The notes: generated by a model not told the origin, from the sequence alone. Positions 24,057-34,985 are shown, counted from the stretch's first letter. The stretch: 64,000 bases of DNA from Marinomonas alcarazii (GCF_003208215.1 NZ_QKLW01000001.1:496001-560000), one strand, 5' to 3'. Translations and numbers: made by a program.

Positions 24057-25538
24057 TTAAATTGGATTGTGGCTTACAAGAGACACAATCTGTTTTAGGC
24101 TTGTGAAGTCTTTTTCGTTAAATTCGCCGCGAGTTTCTAGCCAAAATATAACCGTTTCTCGCTCTGCTGTTTGTGTAGAGGCGAGCATGAGGTGGCCGTT
24201 AGGGTCTATTATTTGGGCTGCTGTGTGCGGCAGGTCTTTTAATATTCTGTCTAGTTTTTTACCGAAAAGATGTGTTGCTGACTTTTTGGTTGATAGCTTG
24301 CTAAATAGGGTAGAAGGTGCGTCCCATTTTATGGTTTTCAGAATGTTGATATTGTAGCCATATTGGAAGATCGGCGACACAGTGCTTTTGGATTGTTTGA
24401 ATAGTATGACGTGCTGTGCGGTTGGTATGGCTTGTTTAATCGTTTTCAAAGCCATATTAGCTTTTTGCTTTGAGTCATAAATATCGTGTTTGCCCAATGC
24501 TTTTTTGAGTGTGGCAGTGGGGGATGCTTTGTTGGTATCACTGATGCTGGTCTTATTGCCAGTATATAAATTTGGGTCTAGTAGTTGCAGTGCTAAAGGT
24601 GCTCTTCCGCCATTATTAAACAGTTTTGCTGCTTCTGCGCTGGCAAGGTGTGCGGTTTGGATCACTTCTCCTACATGACGATGCATAACGGTTGCGACAA
24701 CACGATAGAAAAAAGGCAGGTTTTTAGAATCCCAGCCCCTTAAATCTGCTTCATGGGTTAGCTTGGTTGCGCAGTATGAAAAAATCAGTGGGTTGTTTAT
24801 TAGTATTGTTAGTCTTTTGTCTTCAGAAAAACCAGGTAGTTCTTCTGGGTGGTGGGCTAAGTGTGCCAGGCTTTGCAGTTCTTTTTTATTCGGTATGAAC
24901 TTGGTAGAGAAGGACTCAATAACCTTGTTTGGTGTGTTCCAATGGGTGCACAAATGCACAGTCAGTTCGTCTATGCGACAGCCTAAAACGTTCAATTCGG
25001 CTTGGCTTTGTTTTTCGCCTTGGCTGATCTTGTGCTTAATTTCCATCATGGTTGGATAGGCGTAAAACCACAGTAGCCATCTTGCTGCATCGCGAAATAA
25101 GGTGATCCAAAAAATATCATCCTCGTGGCTGGTGAGTTTCTCAATCGACCAATGTCTCGCTATGGTGGCTGCTTCGTAGCTGGTTTGTATTTCACTAAGA
25201 AAGGCTTTGATATGTGGTGGATTGTTTTTTGGATAGAATTTGTAAGGTGCAAAAACGGAAAAAATCTTTCCGATACCACTCATGCCAACCATTGATGCTG
25301 CGTGGAAAGGATTTTTTATTTCATTGTTTTTATTAGGTATTATTCGGTTTGCTTCGTTTAATATCGCGAAGGCTAATAATGGGTCAGAGGCGATATTGGC
25401 TTGCATGCCATCAAGTGTGTCTTCTGTTCTCGCTATTTGGGTTTTTAGACGAGACAAGCTTACCGCTTTCACGGGAAATTGTTTGCTTTTTAGAAAATGT
25501 AGCCATTCATTTAGGCCAGAAGGTGACTTGTCTATCAT
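24057..25538 (-). CDS. HDOD-domain protein
   Basis: A 493-residue protein. About residues 15-215 fit an HDOD domain: FPVKAVSLSRLKT, DPLLAFAILNEANR, ASMVGMSGIGKIFSVFAP and a helical bundle ending WIEKLTSHEDDIFW-like segments. The C-terminal 200 residues, with strand-rich stretches such as AQHVILFKQ and GYNINILKTIKWD, look like a degenerate GAF-like sensory domain (guess). HDOD proteins lack the metal ligands of HD phosphodiesterases and act in signalling. It is probably transcribed away from motAB. Confidence 0.75.
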   Translation of the reverse strand: MIDKSPSGLNEWLHFLKSKQFPVKAVSLSRLKTQIARTEDTLDGMQANIASDPLLAFAILNEANRIIPNKNNEIKNPFHAASMVGMSGIGKIFSVFAPYKFYPKNNPPHIKAFLSEIQTSYEAATIARHWSIEKLTSHEDDIFWITLFRDAARWLLWFYAYPTMMEIKHKISQGEKQSQAELNVLGCRIDELTVHLCTHWNTPNKVIESFSTKFIPNKKELQSLAHLAHHPEELPGFSEDKRLTILINNPLIFSYCATKLTHEADLRGWDSKNLPFFYRVVATVMHRHVGEVIQTAHLASAEAAKLFNNGGRAPLALQLLDPNLYTGNKTSISDTNKASPTATLKKALGKHDIYDSKQKANMALKTIKQAIPTAQHVILFKQSKSTVSPIFQYGYNINILKTIKWDAPSTLFSKLSTKKSATHLFGKKLDRILKDLPHTAAQIIDPNGHLMLASTQTAERETVIFWLETRGEFNEKDFTSLKQIVSLVSHNPI

Positions 25539-25660
25539 AGCTGGTTACATTGAGAGCTCATGTTGGTGGTTTTTAAAAAGTTGCTCTTATATTTCGGTTC
25601 TTATTAATCATACTGTATATTGAGATAAGAGCATACTTTGTCAGTATTAAGGAAGGTAAT

Positions 25661-26515
25661 ATGTTTGCATTAGCTGGTTTGCTAGTGGTCATTGTTAGTG
25701 TGGTGTTTGGCTATATTGCTTCCCATGGGAATATGTTGGCCCTATGGCAACCTTTTGAGGTTATTATCATCTGTGGTGCAGCGCTTGGTGCTTTCATGGT
25801 TGCCAATCCTTTTATTGTGCAGAAAAAAGTAATTACCATGCTGCCGCAGGTGTTTACTGGAAGCCGTCACAATAAGACTTTTTATCTGCAGTTGTTAGGC
25901 TTGATGTATTGCCTTTTTCAAAAAAGCCGACAGCAAGGTTTTTTATCGATTGAAGAAGACATTGAGTCGCCTTTTACGAGTGAGTTGTTTGCTCGATTTC
26001 CCGATGTCGTTCGGGATCATGAGGTCGTTGATTTTTTAACGGATAACTATCGGATTTTTACCTTAACAGGATTGCCTGCTTATGAGATAGAGGCAATTAT
26101 GGATAATGAAATTGAACAAATTCAGGAAGAGTTGGTTGCACCAAGTCATGCCTTGACTCGTGTGGCTGAAGGGTTGCCAGGCTTTGGTATTGTGGCGGCT
26201 GTGTTGGGTATTGTTATTACCATGGGGTCGATCGGTGGGCCGCTGGAAGAGATCGGTGCTCATGTTGCCGCTGCGCTAGTAGGGACATTTCTAGGGATAT
26301 TTTTTGGTTATGGTTTTGTGGGGCCTATGGCTTCTCATTTGGAGAATTTGGGTACCCATGAGTTAAAAGCATACCTATGTATTAAAGCGTGTTTGAATTC
26401 GATTGTGTCAGGCTATGCTCCGCCAGTCGCGGTAGAAACTGGCCGCAAGTTGCTTCCACCTGAAATGCGTCCGAGTTTTATTGAGCTATCTGATGGCCTT
26501 AAGCAGTATCGCTAG
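25661..26515 (+). CDS. motA: Flagellar motor stator protein MotA
   Basis: A 284-residue inner-membrane stator subunit with four hydrophobic helices, a large cytoplasmic loop between the second and third, and the conserved LPGFGIVAAVLGIVITMGSIGGP at the third helix, holding the key proline. The C terminus MRPSFIELSDGLKQYR fits MotA. AAGGAAGG lies just ahead of the ATG. It forms the proton channel with MotB 33 bases downstream. Confidence 0.93.
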   Translation: MFALAGLLVVIVSVVFGYIASHGNMLALWQPFEVIIICGAALGAFMVANPFIVQKKVITMLPQVFTGSRHNKTFYLQLLGLMYCLFQKSRQQGFLSIEEDIESPFTSELFARFPDVVRDHEVVDFLTDNYRIFTLTGLPAYEIEAIMDNEIEQIQEELVAPSHALTRVAEGLPGFGIVAAVLGIVITMGSIGGPLEEIGAHVAAALVGTFLGIFFGYGFVGPMASHLENLGTHELKAYLCIKACLNSIVSGYAPPVAVETGRKLLPPEMRPSFIELSDGLKQYR

Positions 26516-26548
26516 TATGCAAGAGCGCAAGAATAAGAGGTGTGAGCA

Positions 26549-27454
26549 ATGGCTATAGGTACTAATGGCTTAGTTATTCGTCGAGTCAAAAAAATCAAAA
26601 AGGGCGGTCATCATGGCGGCGCTTGGAAGATAGCCTTGGCGGATTTTGCTTTGGCAATGATGGCGCTGTTTTTGGTTTTATGGATCATGAGCGTGGCCTC
26701 TCCAGAGGAGTTAAAAAGTATTGAAGGTTACTTTCAAGATCCAATGGGGCAGTCAACGGCCGGCTTTAGTGCTAATCCGATTGATCTAGGCGGAAGTCCT
26801 GCCAAAAGTGCTGAAAAGAAGCTAGATTTGCAACTGCCTGATCCTGGTAGTGTTGATGTGCCTTCTCGTGATGATCGTTTGGGTAATGGGCCTGATTCTG
26901 CGGAGTCAAAGAGCATCAACGATATGTTGCAAGAAGAGGTGGGGAAAATGAATGTCCTGCTTTCTCAGCAGCAAAACATGCGTATCGAAATCACGCCTCT
27001 TGGTGTGCGTATTACGTTGTTGGACGACCCTGATAAGCCCATGTTTGAGCGTGGCAGTGCGCGAATGATGCCTGATATAGAAAATACTCTCCTTACCATG
27101 TCGCCAATTTTTAATAAGGTCTCTAACCCTATTGTCATCACGGGGCACACGGATTCGTCAAAATTTAATGGTGGGCGTTTGGATAACTGGGATTTGTCAG
27201 CGCTAAGGGCGAATGCGGCTCGTCGAATATTAGAAGAAGGCGGCGTGCCTGATAAGCGTATTGCTCAAGTGATAGGTTTGTCTGATTCGGTCCCTTATAA
27301 CCGTTTTGATACCGAGAGTGCCGAGAATAGACGAATCAGTATTACTTTGTTAACGGATGATGCTTATAAAAAATTGCTGGATCAGAATCGCCGTAATTTC
27401 GGTGATGCTGCCCAGCAACCTAGTGTCAAACTTACGCCAGAAGCGGTTTTTTAA
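26549..27454 (+). CDS. motB: Flagellar motor stator protein MotB
   Basis: A 301-residue protein with a short cytoplasmic start, one membrane helix (about residues 27-50) holding the proton-carrying D32 in ALADFALAMMALF, a linker, and an OmpA-type peptidoglycan-binding domain from about residue 150 (IVITGHTDSS and DNWDLSALRANAARRIL). It anchors the stator to the wall. It ends in a 4-base overlap with the convergent rsgA. Confidence 0.95.
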   Translation: MAIGTNGLVIRRVKKIKKGGHHGGAWKIALADFALAMMALFLVLWIMSVASPEELKSIEGYFQDPMGQSTAGFSANPIDLGGSPAKSAEKKLDLQLPDPGSVDVPSRDDRLGNGPDSAESKSINDMLQEEVGKMNVLLSQQQNMRIEITPLGVRITLLDDPDKPMFERGSARMMPDIENTLLTMSPIFNKVSNPIVITGHTDSSKFNGGRLDNWDLSALRANAARRILEEGGVPDKRIAQVIGLSDSVPYNRFDTESAENRRISITLLTDDAYKKLLDQNRRNFGDAAQQPSVKLTPEAVF

Positions 27455-28485
27455 AACGCCTGATTTTCACGTATCGAATGTTTAATTCTTAAGAAGCTTT
27501 GGAAGCGGTGTTCTGTTATTTCACCTTTTTCCAAGGCTTCAAGAATCGCGCAGCCTGGCTCTTTTTCGTGAGCGCAATCTCGGAATCGGCAGTAGCCGAT
27601 ATGCGGTCGAAATTCGATAAAGCCGTTCAGTAACTCATCTTCTGAAATGTGCCATAAACCAAATTCACGTATTCCTGGTGAGTCAATGAGGTCGCCGCCT
27701 TTTGGCATATGGAATAGTCTGGCTGTGGTGGTGGTATGTACGCCTTTTTTACGTTTCTGAGAAAGCTCACCCACGCTGATATCTATATCTGGGAGTAGGG
27801 TGCCGATAAGCGACGATTTACCTACGCCTGACTGTCCAACAAAAACGCTGGTTTTGTCTTGTAAGAATCCATACAGCGACTCCATTCCAGCTTGGTTTTT
27901 GATGGAGGTTCTGATGATGTTGTAATTCAGGTCTTCGTAGGTTTTAAGTAGATTGTCTAAATCTTCTTTGTTTTTGTCGTCAATTAAATCGCATTTGTTA
28001 AGTAGTATGACAGGTGGAATGCCAACGGTTTCTGCAGCAACTAGGTAGCGATCAATTAAATTGGCGTGCGCAACAGGCTCTGCAGCAATCACAACAATAA
28101 TGTGATCTATGTTTGCTGCGACGGGTTTTATCCTGCCGTGCATATCTGGGCGAGATAAAGACGTGTGTCTTGGTGTGGTTGCGACCACGACACCGCCCTC
28201 ATTTTGTTTCGGGCGCCAAACGACTTTATCGCCTGTCACAAGTTGGCCTAGATTGGCGCGTAGGTTGCAGCGGGTAGATACGCCAAGAAATGGTTCTTGA
28301 GTGCCTTCCACTTCAACTTGTGTTCCGAAATGAGAAATAATGATGCCTTCAGTTTCGGCTCCAAGGTCTGATGACTGAAGAAGTTCCTCGGCGACCTCTC
28401 CTCTTTTTTGAGTGCGTTCAACGCGCTCTTTGTGGATTTTTTCGATTCGCCAAGTTTGTTGTTTAGTAAGTTTTCGCTTCGACAT
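27451..28485 (-). CDS. rsgA: Ribosome small subunit-dependent GTPase A
   Basis: A 344-residue circularly permuted GTPase for late 30S maturation. Order of motifs: OB fold (about 40-100), G4 LNKCDL, G1 GQSGVGKSSL, then G3 DSPGIREF, and the C-terminal zinc site in CRFRDCAHEKEPGC. The first 35 residues are a basic tail. It is divergent from orn, 74 bases away. Confidence 0.95.
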   Translation of the reverse strand: MSKRKLTKQQTWRIEKIHKERVERTQKRGEVAEELLQSSDLGAETEGIIISHFGTQVEVEGTQEPFLGVSTRCNLRANLGQLVTGDKVVWRPKQNEGGVVVATTPRHTSLSRPDMHGRIKPVAANIDHIIVVIAAEPVAHANLIDRYLVAAETVGIPPVILLNKCDLIDDKNKEDLDNLLKTYEDLNYNIIRTSIKNQAGMESLYGFLQDKTSVFVGQSGVGKSSLIGTLLPDIDISVGELSQKRKKGVHTTTTARLFHMPKGGDLIDSPGIREFGLWHISEDELLNGFIEFRPHIGYCRFRDCAHEKEPGCAILEALEKGEITEHRFQSFLRIKHSIRENQAF

Positions 28486-28559
28486 TAGATTCGTCTGGTC
28501 ATAAAGTAAGGCGCATAGAGTATAATGCTTGGCATTGATAATAAAGGATTTGGAAGGTT

Positions 28560-29117
28560 ATGAGCTTAAATGATGAGAATTTAGTGTGGATCGATCTTGA
28601 AATGACCGGATTGAACCCAGAAACGGACACAATTATTGAGATTGCAACCGTGGTTACGGATAAGCACCTGAACGTTTTGGCAAAAGGTCCTAGCCTTGCT
28701 ATACATCAAGAAAAAGCGGTGATGGACGCGATGGATGAGTGGTGTACACAGCATCATGGTGATTCTGGCTTAACAGCAAGAGTGTTGTCGTCGAGCATAA
28801 GCATGGCGCAGGCAGAGGAAGAAACCATTCAGTTCTTGGCGCAATATGTGCCAGCAGGTAAATCGCCAATTTGTGGTAATAGTGTTGGGCAAGATCGTCG
28901 CTTCTTGTACCGTTACATGCCTAAGTTAGAAGCATTCTTTCATTATCGTTATTTGGATGTCAGTACCATTAAAGAATTGGCAAGACGTTGGAAGCCAGAG
29001 GCATTAGAAGGATTTACTAAATCAGGCTCACATTTGGCAATGGATGATATTTTAGAGTCTATTGGCGAATTAAAGCATTATCGTCGAACTATGTTTGGTA
29101 TGGGCGATAAATCTTAA
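28560..29117 (+). CDS. orn: Oligoribonuclease
   Basis: A 185-residue DEDDh 3'-5' exonuclease that degrades 2-5-nt RNAs and pGp[13 protein letters not shown] holds the first DxE pair, [13 protein letters not shown] the second aspartate and [12 protein letters not shown] the final histidine and aspartate. GGAAGG lies just before the ATG. Its place beside rsgA is conserved in gammaproteobacteria. Confidence 0.95.
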   Translation: MSLNDENLVWIDLEMTGLNPETDTIIEIATVVTDKHLNVLAKGPSLAIHQEKAVMDAMDEWCTQHHGDSGLTARVLSSSISMAQAEEETIQFLAQYVPAGKSPICGNSVGQDRRFLYRYMPKLEAFFHYRYLDVSTIKELARRWKPEALEGFTKSGSHLAMDDILESIGELKHYRRTMFGMGDKS

Positions 29118-29174
29118 TAGCATATGCTGCTAATCTAACCTGTTCTTGTTATGAGTTGGTGGGTTCTGTGCCCA

Positions 29175-29927
29175 CTAACTCAGTCCTGTCACACCATCCC
29201 ATATTAGCTTGATTCCTGTTAGGAAAAGAAAGCCGTACATGAATTTGAAAAACACGGCCGTGGAAAGTTTGTAATGCAGCCATGCGCCAAGTTGGACGCC
29301 AATAAACGCAACGGGTGTAAAGCAAAGTGATAACAGGATGTTGGTGCTGTTGAGTTGTCCAAGCATGCCGTATGGAATGAGTTTTACATAGTTTATTGCT
29401 GTGAAGATGACGGCTGCTGTAGCCACGTATTGTGTTTTGTCTAGGTTTGCTCTTAATAGATAGACGCTCATGGGTGGTCCGCCAGCGTGGGCTATAAAAC
29501 TGGTGAAACCGCCAAGGGTGCACCAAAGCTTGCCAGTGAACGAATGCAGAGGTGGTCGCTCTGTTGCGCTGTTTTTTCTTGGCCATGAGTTCAGTGTGAA
29601 GCCAACAGCAATAATGCCAACCATTATTTTTAACCATTCAGCAGAGAACCATGACGCTGTTAAGCCACCAATAACAACGCCGATGATGGCGGCAGGTATG
29701 CATTTGATTAGTTGTTCTGTGTTCCACTTTTTCCAAAACTTCTGCACAGTGAAAATGTCCATGATACAGAGTATGGGGAGCATTATGGCGGCGGCCAGAG
29801 TAGGGGAGGTTTGGAGTGAAATAAGCGGTACAGCAAGTATGCCGAAAGCGCCAGAGAAACCACCTTTAGAAATGCCAGTAATAAATACGGCAATGGCGAT
29901 GAGTGACATAAGCAGCCAATCCATAAG
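29175..29927 (-). CDS. TauE/SafE-family sulfite/anion exporter
   Basis: A 250-residue permease with about eight hydrophobic helices in two repeats; family motifs include GGFSGAFGILAVPLIS (first repeat) and GFTSFIAHAGGPPMSVYLL (second). Start at 29927 (MDWLLMSL) is preferred to the ATG 42 bases upstream because AGAGGA is about six bases ahead of it. The substrate may be sulfite or another small organic anion; it is unknown here. Confidence 0.85.
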   Translation of the reverse strand, partial: LMDWLLMSLIAIAVFITGISKGGFSGAFGILAVPLISLQTSPTLAAAIMLPILCIMDIFTVQKFWKKWNTEQLIKCIPAAIIGVVIGGLTASWFSAEWLKIMVGIIAVGFTLNSWPRKNSATERPPLHSFTGKLWCTLGGFTSFIAHAGGPPMSVYLLRANLDKTQYVATAAVIFTAINYVKLIPYGMLGQLNSTNILLSLCFTPVAFIGVQLGAWLHYKLSTAVFFKFMYGFLFLTGIKLIWDGVTGLS

Positions 29928-30085
29928 TGTCCTCTGGTTAGATGTTTGTGGTGAGCGGTAAAAATGCATATTGATTATGGGGGATTGCCACTTGTTTCAA
30001 AAGGCTTCTGTATTAGAATTGTCAGAAATTAATGAGCCATGTGATTGGTGTTTGCTCTTTTTGAGTAGAGAAGGATTGGTAAGTG

Positions 30086-30556
30086 ATGCAAATAGAGAAA
30101 GATGTTTACGGTGAAGAGTCGATGGAAAGTCTAGGCGGGGCTGTTTCCTTGGCTTTAAAAGCGGGCGCGGTTGTGTATCTAGAGGGAGACCTTGGTATGG
30201 GTAAAACCACGCTTGTTAGAGGTATGTTGCGTGGCTTAGGTCATTTGGGGCCAGTTAAAAGTCCTACTTATACGATTGTTGAGCCCTATGAGTTATCCGG
30301 CCTTGAAGCATTTCATTTTGACCTTTATCGCGTTTCAGATGCGGAAGAGCTTGAATTTATAGGGATTCGTGATTATTTCTCGGATGGCGCTTTGTGTTTA
30401 ATTGAATGGGCTGAAATGGGGCGTGGTATTTTGCCTGAGGCAGATTTGATTGTTTCATTGAGCTTGATTCGTCAGGGTCGCCATGTGGTGATAGAAGGCG
30501 TTACTGAAAAAGGTTTGGCGGCTATAAATACGCTGCAAAATGTCATAACGTCTTGA
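30086..30556 (+). CDS. tsaE: tRNA threonylcarbamoyladenosine biosynthesis ATPase TsaE
   Basis: A 156-residue P-loop protein (Walker A LEGDLGMGKTTLVRG, then SPTYTIVEPYE and the Walker B region FHFDLYRV). With TsaB and TsaD it forms t6A at position 37 of ANN-decoding tRNAs. ATG at 30086 and GTG at 30083 are both possible, with AAGGA about ten and seven bases away. It leads the amiB-mutL-miaA-hfq-hflX series. Confidence 0.93.
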   Translation: MQIEKDVYGEESMESLGGAVSLALKAGAVVYLEGDLGMGKTTLVRGMLRGLGHLGPVKSPTYTIVEPYELSGLEAFHFDLYRVSDAEELEFIGIRDYFSDGALCLIEWAEMGRGILPEADLIVSLSLIRQGRHVVIEGVTEKGLAAINTLQNVITS

Positions 30557-30642
30557 TGTATAGACGTCTTTACTCTAAGTAAGATTGAGATCCATGTAAT
30601 CAGCAGTTATAGTGTGTCAGATATACTAGCTAGCTGTCTGAT

Positions 30643-31971
30643 ATGCATACTAAATTTCGTACTTATTTATTTGTTTTTTTCTCTTTTATTGTCTCCTTAA
30701 CTGCGGCAAATGCTTTTGCTGCAGAAGTGAGAGACATTCGTGTCGCTCAGCAAGAGGGTGTGACACGTTTAGTTTTTGAGCTTTCTGATGCTTCGGAGCA
30801 TCGTATATTTCCTCTTTCCAACCCAGAGCGAATAGTGCTCGATGTGAGTAACGTCGACTTAAATACCTCTGTGGTTAATGGCTTGTCGGCTTTGTCTTCT
30901 GATGTTTTGATGCGAGTTCGTTACGCTAAGCGAGACAATGGTGTTCGCTTCGTGTTGGATTTGGCTCAAAAGGCAAAAGCGAAGAGTACTGTGTTGGCGG
31001 CAAATGGTACTTATGGCCCGAGAATATTGGTTGAGCTTGAGTATGGCGTCAGCAAACCGGTGACGGTTGTAAAAAGCTTAGCGAATTTATCCAAAGAAAA
31101 GCGTGATATCGTTATTGCGATCGATCCTGGACACGGTGGAAAGGATCCGGGTGCTTTGGGGCAGTACAATGTTCGTGAAAAAGACATAGTGTTGTCGATT
31201 AGTAAGGAACTGGCTCGACGAATAAATGCGGTTGATGGCTTTAAGGCTGTGTTGACGCGATCAACTGATACCTATCTTCAATTGCGTGACCGTTCTCGTG
31301 TGGCGCGTGAAGCCAATGCTGATTTGATGATTTCCGTGCATGCGGATGCTTTTACAAAATCGAGTGCTCGCGGGGCTTCGGTGTGGGCTCTGTCATTGAG
31401 TGGTAAAAGTTCTGAAATGGGTCGCTGGCTGGCGCAACAAGAAAACTCCGCCGATTTGGTGGGTGGCATTTCTTTGGATGACAAAGATCAGTTGCTTGCT
31501 GAAGTCTTGCTTGATATGTCAATGAACTCGACGATTCAGATGAGTCTGAATATTGGTGAAAGTGTTCTCGGTGAGATGAAAAATGTGGCTGTCTTACATA
31601 AAGGCAGCGTGCAGCAAGCAGGCTTTGTGGTGCTGAAATCACCAGATATTCCGTCTATTTTGATTGAAACTGGCTTTGTATCAAACAAGACGGAAGCCAA
31701 GAATTTATCGAGCAGAACATATCGCGTAAAGTTGGCTGATTCTATTTCTAAAGGTGTCATCGAATACTTTACCAAGAATGCACCAGATGGAACCTTAGTG
31801 GCTTGGAAGCAAAAGAAACATTCTGATTATGTGTATACCGTTAGTAAAGGTGATACTTTGTCTGAAATTGCTAGACGCAATCAGGTGTCTTTACCTACTT
31901 TAAGGCAAGCAAATAATCTAAGTAACGATGTTATTTGGATTGGTCAAAAGCTTGTTATACCTGCCGGCTAG
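30643..31971 (+). CDS. amiB: N-acetylmuramoyl-L-alanine amidase with AMIN and LysM domains
   Basis: A 442-residue periplasmic cell-separation enzyme. Order: signal peptide (1-27), AMIN domain (about 30-135), Amidase_3 zinc catalytic domain (about 155-380; IDPGHGGKDPGA with the first histidine, SVHADAF with another, SILIETGFVSN with the catalytic glutamate), and one LysM domain (396-440, YTVSKGDTLSEIARRNQ). It cuts the amide bond between MurNAc and the stem peptide at the septum. Confidence 0.94.
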   Translation: MHTKFRTYLFVFFSFIVSLTAANAFAAEVRDIRVAQQEGVTRLVFELSDASEHRIFPLSNPERIVLDVSNVDLNTSVVNGLSALSSDVLMRVRYAKRDNGVRFVLDLAQKAKAKSTVLAANGTYGPRILVELEYGVSKPVTVVKSLANLSKEKRDIVIAIDPGHGGKDPGALGQYNVREKDIVLSISKELARRINAVDGFKAVLTRSTDTYLQLRDRSRVAREANADLMISVHADAFTKSSARGASVWALSLSGKSSEMGRWLAQQENSADLVGGISLDDKDQLLAEVLLDMSMNSTIQMSLNIGESVLGEMKNVAVLHKGSVQQAGFVVLKSPDIPSILIETGFVSNKTEAKNLSSRTYRVKLADSISKGVIEYFTKNAPDGTLVAWKQKKHSDYVYTVSKGDTLSEIARRNQVSLPTLRQANNLSNDVIWIGQKLVIPAG

Positions 31972-32030
31972 AATCTAATTGTCTTATGCTCTTGTGTTGA
32001 ACTAAAGAGCTCAGAAATCAAAGGTCGTTC

Positions 32031-33962
32031 ATGAAAAGAATTAATCTTTTATCTCCGCGTTTAGCTAACCAAATCGCAGCGGGAGAGGTGGTTGAGCGAC
32101 CAGCCTCCGTTGTGAAAGAGTTGCTTGAAAACAGTCTTGATGCTGGGGCCACTCAGCTTGATATCGATGTCGAGCAAGGTGGCGTTAGGCGCATAAAGAT
32201 CCGTGATAACGGCACTGGAATCATGAAAGATGATTTGTCTTTAGCGTTAAGCCGACACGCAACAAGTAAAATAATTACTTTAGATGATTTGGAAGCTGTC
32301 TGTACGTTGGGGTTTCGTGGTGAAGCGCTAGCCAGTATTAGCTCTGTGTCAAGAATGCACCTTACCTCTCAGGCCGAAAATGAAGAAGAAGCGTGGCGTG
32401 TAGAGGCAGAAGGCAAAGATATGGCGACGGCAATTCGTCCCGCTTCTCACCCTCAAGGTACGACGATCGATGTGCGGGATTTGTTCTTTAATACGCCAGC
32501 TCGTCGTAAATTCCTGCGTACTGAAAAAACCGAATTTGCCCACCTAGAAGAGGTGGTGAAGCGTTTGGCGCTGAGTCGCTATGAAACAGGTTTTCGCTTA
32601 AGTCATAATGGTAAGCAGGTATATGATCTTCGCCCAGTGACAGATCAGCTCCACGCTGAGCATAGATTGGCCACTTTGCTGGGTAAGAAATTTATAGAGA
32701 ATTCGTTGACGCTTGATGTGGAAGCGGCTGGCTTGCGTTTGTGGGGCTGGATTGGTTTGCCCACATTTTCTCGTTCCCAAGCGGATTTGCAATACTTCTT
32801 TGTAAATGGTCGGGTGGTTAAAGATAAATTGGTCGCCCACGCCGTTCGTCAGGCTTATCGTGATGTTTTATATAATGGCCGTCATCCAACGTTTGTTTTA
32901 TATCTTGAGTTAGACCCTTCTACAGTAGACGTAAACGTACATCCAACAAAGCATGAAGTGCGGTTTCGGGATGGGCGTTTGGTGCATGATTTCTTGTTTA
33001 GTCGAATTCATAAGGCTATCGCTGATGTGCGTCCTGAATCGGATGGGGCGCCAACGGGTATGCAGGATTCAGCCGCCAGTGAACCGTCTTCATACGGCTC
33101 AAATATTACAGAGCAGTCCGCTTTGCAGCTATCGAATCGTCCTGCGGCGTCTGGCATGGAGTGGATGCAATCTCGTTCACCTTCTGGTTCTTTGGGTTCT
33201 TCAGAGGTGCGTGGTCAGCTTGATGGTATGCGTCGGCTGTCTGGTTATGCTCAGGAATATGCGTCTGCGACGGAGGAGGTTGATCCTGAGACGGGTGAGG
33301 TGAGAGAAGTTGCTCCTTCAAGCTCTCTAGGGCAATCTGGCGACCCTTTTGCGAGATCAGATGCTGATTATCAAGCTGTGCCGCCTTTAGGTTTTGCGGT
33401 GGCTCAGTTGCATGGGGTTTATATTCTTTCCGAGAGTGAGCAAGGGTTGATTTTAGTCGACATGCACGCAGCACATGAGCGAATAGTATATGAGCGCATG
33501 AAGACGGCTTTTTATCAAAAAAACATATCGTCTCAGCCGCTATTGGTGCCGATCAATGTGTCTGTATCGCAAAGTGAAGCCGATTTGGTAGAAGAAAGTG
33601 GCAATGTGTTTGAGTCGTTCGGCTTTCGAGTAGAAAGAACGGGATTAGAAAGTGTCATGGTTCGAGAAGTTCCTATTATACTGATTCGAGGGGACGTTGA
33701 AGGATTGGTGCGCGATGTTATAAGTGATTTATCGATCAATGGGGTGTCTGACTTGATGGAGTCTAGGGCGAATGAGCTGATGGCTTCCATGGCTTGTCAT
33801 GGTGCGGTGCGTGCTAATCGTAAGTTGACTATTGCTGAAATGAACAGTCTTCTCCGAGATATGGAGGTGACTGAGCGAAGTGGACAGTGTAACCATGGCC
33901 GACCAACTTGGGCGCATTTGACAATGTCTGACTTGGATAAACTTTTCTTGAGAGGGCGTTAA
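32031..33962 (+). CDS. mutL: DNA mismatch repair protein MutL, endonuclease-type
   Basis: A 643-residue GHKL ATPase: N-terminal motifs [28 protein letters not shown] and [10 protein letters not shown], a low-complexity linker (about 330-445) and a C-terminal dimerisation domain. Residues 477-488 read [12 protein letters not shown], matching the endonuclease motif DxHA(x)2E(x)4E found in MutL of species without MutH and absent from E. coli MutL. It therefore probably nicks DNA itself. miaA begins one base after its stop codon. Confidence 0.94.
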   Translation: MKRINLLSPRLANQIAAGEVVERPASVVKELLENSLDAGATQLDIDVEQGGVRRIKIRDNGTGIMKDDLSLALSRHATSKIITLDDLEAVCTLGFRGEALASISSVSRMHLTSQAENEEEAWRVEAEGKDMATAIRPASHPQGTTIDVRDLFFNTPARRKFLRTEKTEFAHLEEVVKRLALSRYETGFRLSHNGKQVYDLRPVTDQLHAEHRLATLLGKKFIENSLTLDVEAAGLRLWGWIGLPTFSRSQADLQYFFVNGRVVKDKLVAHAVRQAYRDVLYNGRHPTFVLYLELDPSTVDVNVHPTKHEVRFRDGRLVHDFLFSRIHKAIADVRPESDGAPTGMQDSAASEPSSYGSNITEQSALQLSNRPAASGMEWMQSRSPSGSLGSSEVRGQLDGMRRLSGYAQEYASATEEVDPETGEVREVAPSSSLGQSGDPFARSDADYQAVPPLGFAVAQLHGVYILSESEQGLILVDMHAAHERIVYERMKTAFYQKNISSQPLLVPINVSVSQSEADLVEESGNVFESFGFRVERTGLESVMVREVPIILIRGDVEGLVRDVISDLSINGVSDLMESRANELMASMACHGAVRANRKLTIAEMNSLLRDMEVTERSGQCNHGRPTWAHLTMSDLDKLFLRGR

Positions 33963-33963
33963 T

Positions 33964-34896
33964 ATGACGAAGCCACATGTTGTTTGTTTGATGGGGCCGA
34001 CGGCTTCTGGAAAAACAGGGCTGGCCGTTGAGTTGGCTGAGCACCACGATTTTGAAATTATTAGTGTGGACTCCGCTCTGGTTTATAAGGGGATGGATAT
34101 CGGCACGGCCAAACCGGATGCAGCGTTGCTTGCAAGGGCTCCTCATAGGCTAATTGATATTATTGATCCGCTTGAATCTTATTCTGCGGCCGATTTTGTT
34201 TTGGATGCGGTTGAGCAGTCACAAGAGATTATTGCGAAAGGTAAAACACCGCTTTTGGTAGGCGGCACTATGATGTATTTCAATGCGCTGCAAAAAGGTT
34301 TGGCTGAAATGCCGCAAGCCGACGCTGAGTTGCGCGCTTTGATTGAGGCTGAGGCTTTAGAGAAAGGCTGGGGGGCTTTGCATGAAGAGTTGCAGAGGTT
34401 TGACCCAGAAGCCGCTTCTCGTATTCACCCTAATGACCCTCAAAGATTGCAGCGTGCTATTGAAGTGTATCGTTTGACGGGTAAGACTATGACTCAGTTT
34501 TGGGAGCAGCAAGAAACTGTGTCTTTGCCATTTGATATGATTAATATGGCCGTGATGCCGAAAGAGCGAAGTGTCTTGCATGAGCGAATAGAGCAGCGCT
34601 TTTATGAGATGATGGACCAAGGTTTTTTGGCTGAAGTAGAAGGTTTGTACCGCCGCGGTGACTTGTCTATTGATATGCCATCTATGCGCTGTGTCGGATA
34701 TCGACAGCTATGGCAATATTTAGACGGTGCTGATTTGCTAGATGATGCTATCTTTAAAGGAGTGGTTGCGTCTCGTCAGTTGGCAAAAAGGCAGCTTACT
34801 TGGTTAAGGGGCTGGGAGGATCTGATGATTTTCGATAGTTTGTCGAAAGATCTTGTGCCGGAAGCCTTGAATTACATAGAAAGCAGGATTATATAG
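33964..34896 (+). CDS. miaA: tRNA dimethylallyltransferase
   Basis: A 310-residue enzyme adding dimethylallyl to A37 of tRNAs that read UNN codons. P-loop [11 protein letters not shown] at the N terminus, then [27 protein letters not shown] and [14 protein letters not shown] are family motifs. Leucine tRNAs reading UUG, such as the element tRNA in this window with A37, are normal substrates of the enzyme. Confidence 0.95.
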   Translation: MTKPHVVCLMGPTASGKTGLAVELAEHHDFEIISVDSALVYKGMDIGTAKPDAALLARAPHRLIDIIDPLESYSAADFVLDAVEQSQEIIAKGKTPLLVGGTMMYFNALQKGLAEMPQADAELRALIEAEALEKGWGALHEELQRFDPEAASRIHPNDPQRLQRAIEVYRLTGKTMTQFWEQQETVSLPFDMINMAVMPKERSVLHERIEQRFYEMMDQGFLAEVEGLYRRGDLSIDMPSMRCVGYRQLWQYLDGADLLDDAIFKGVVASRQLAKRQLTWLRGWEDLMIFDSLSKDLVPEALNYIESRII

Positions 34897-34985
34897 GGGA
34901 AATCGGTAAAAATTTGGTGTAGTATCTACAGTATTGTTTTATCAATATTTAATTTAATATTTTTTGCTTGTTTAAGGAGATCACA

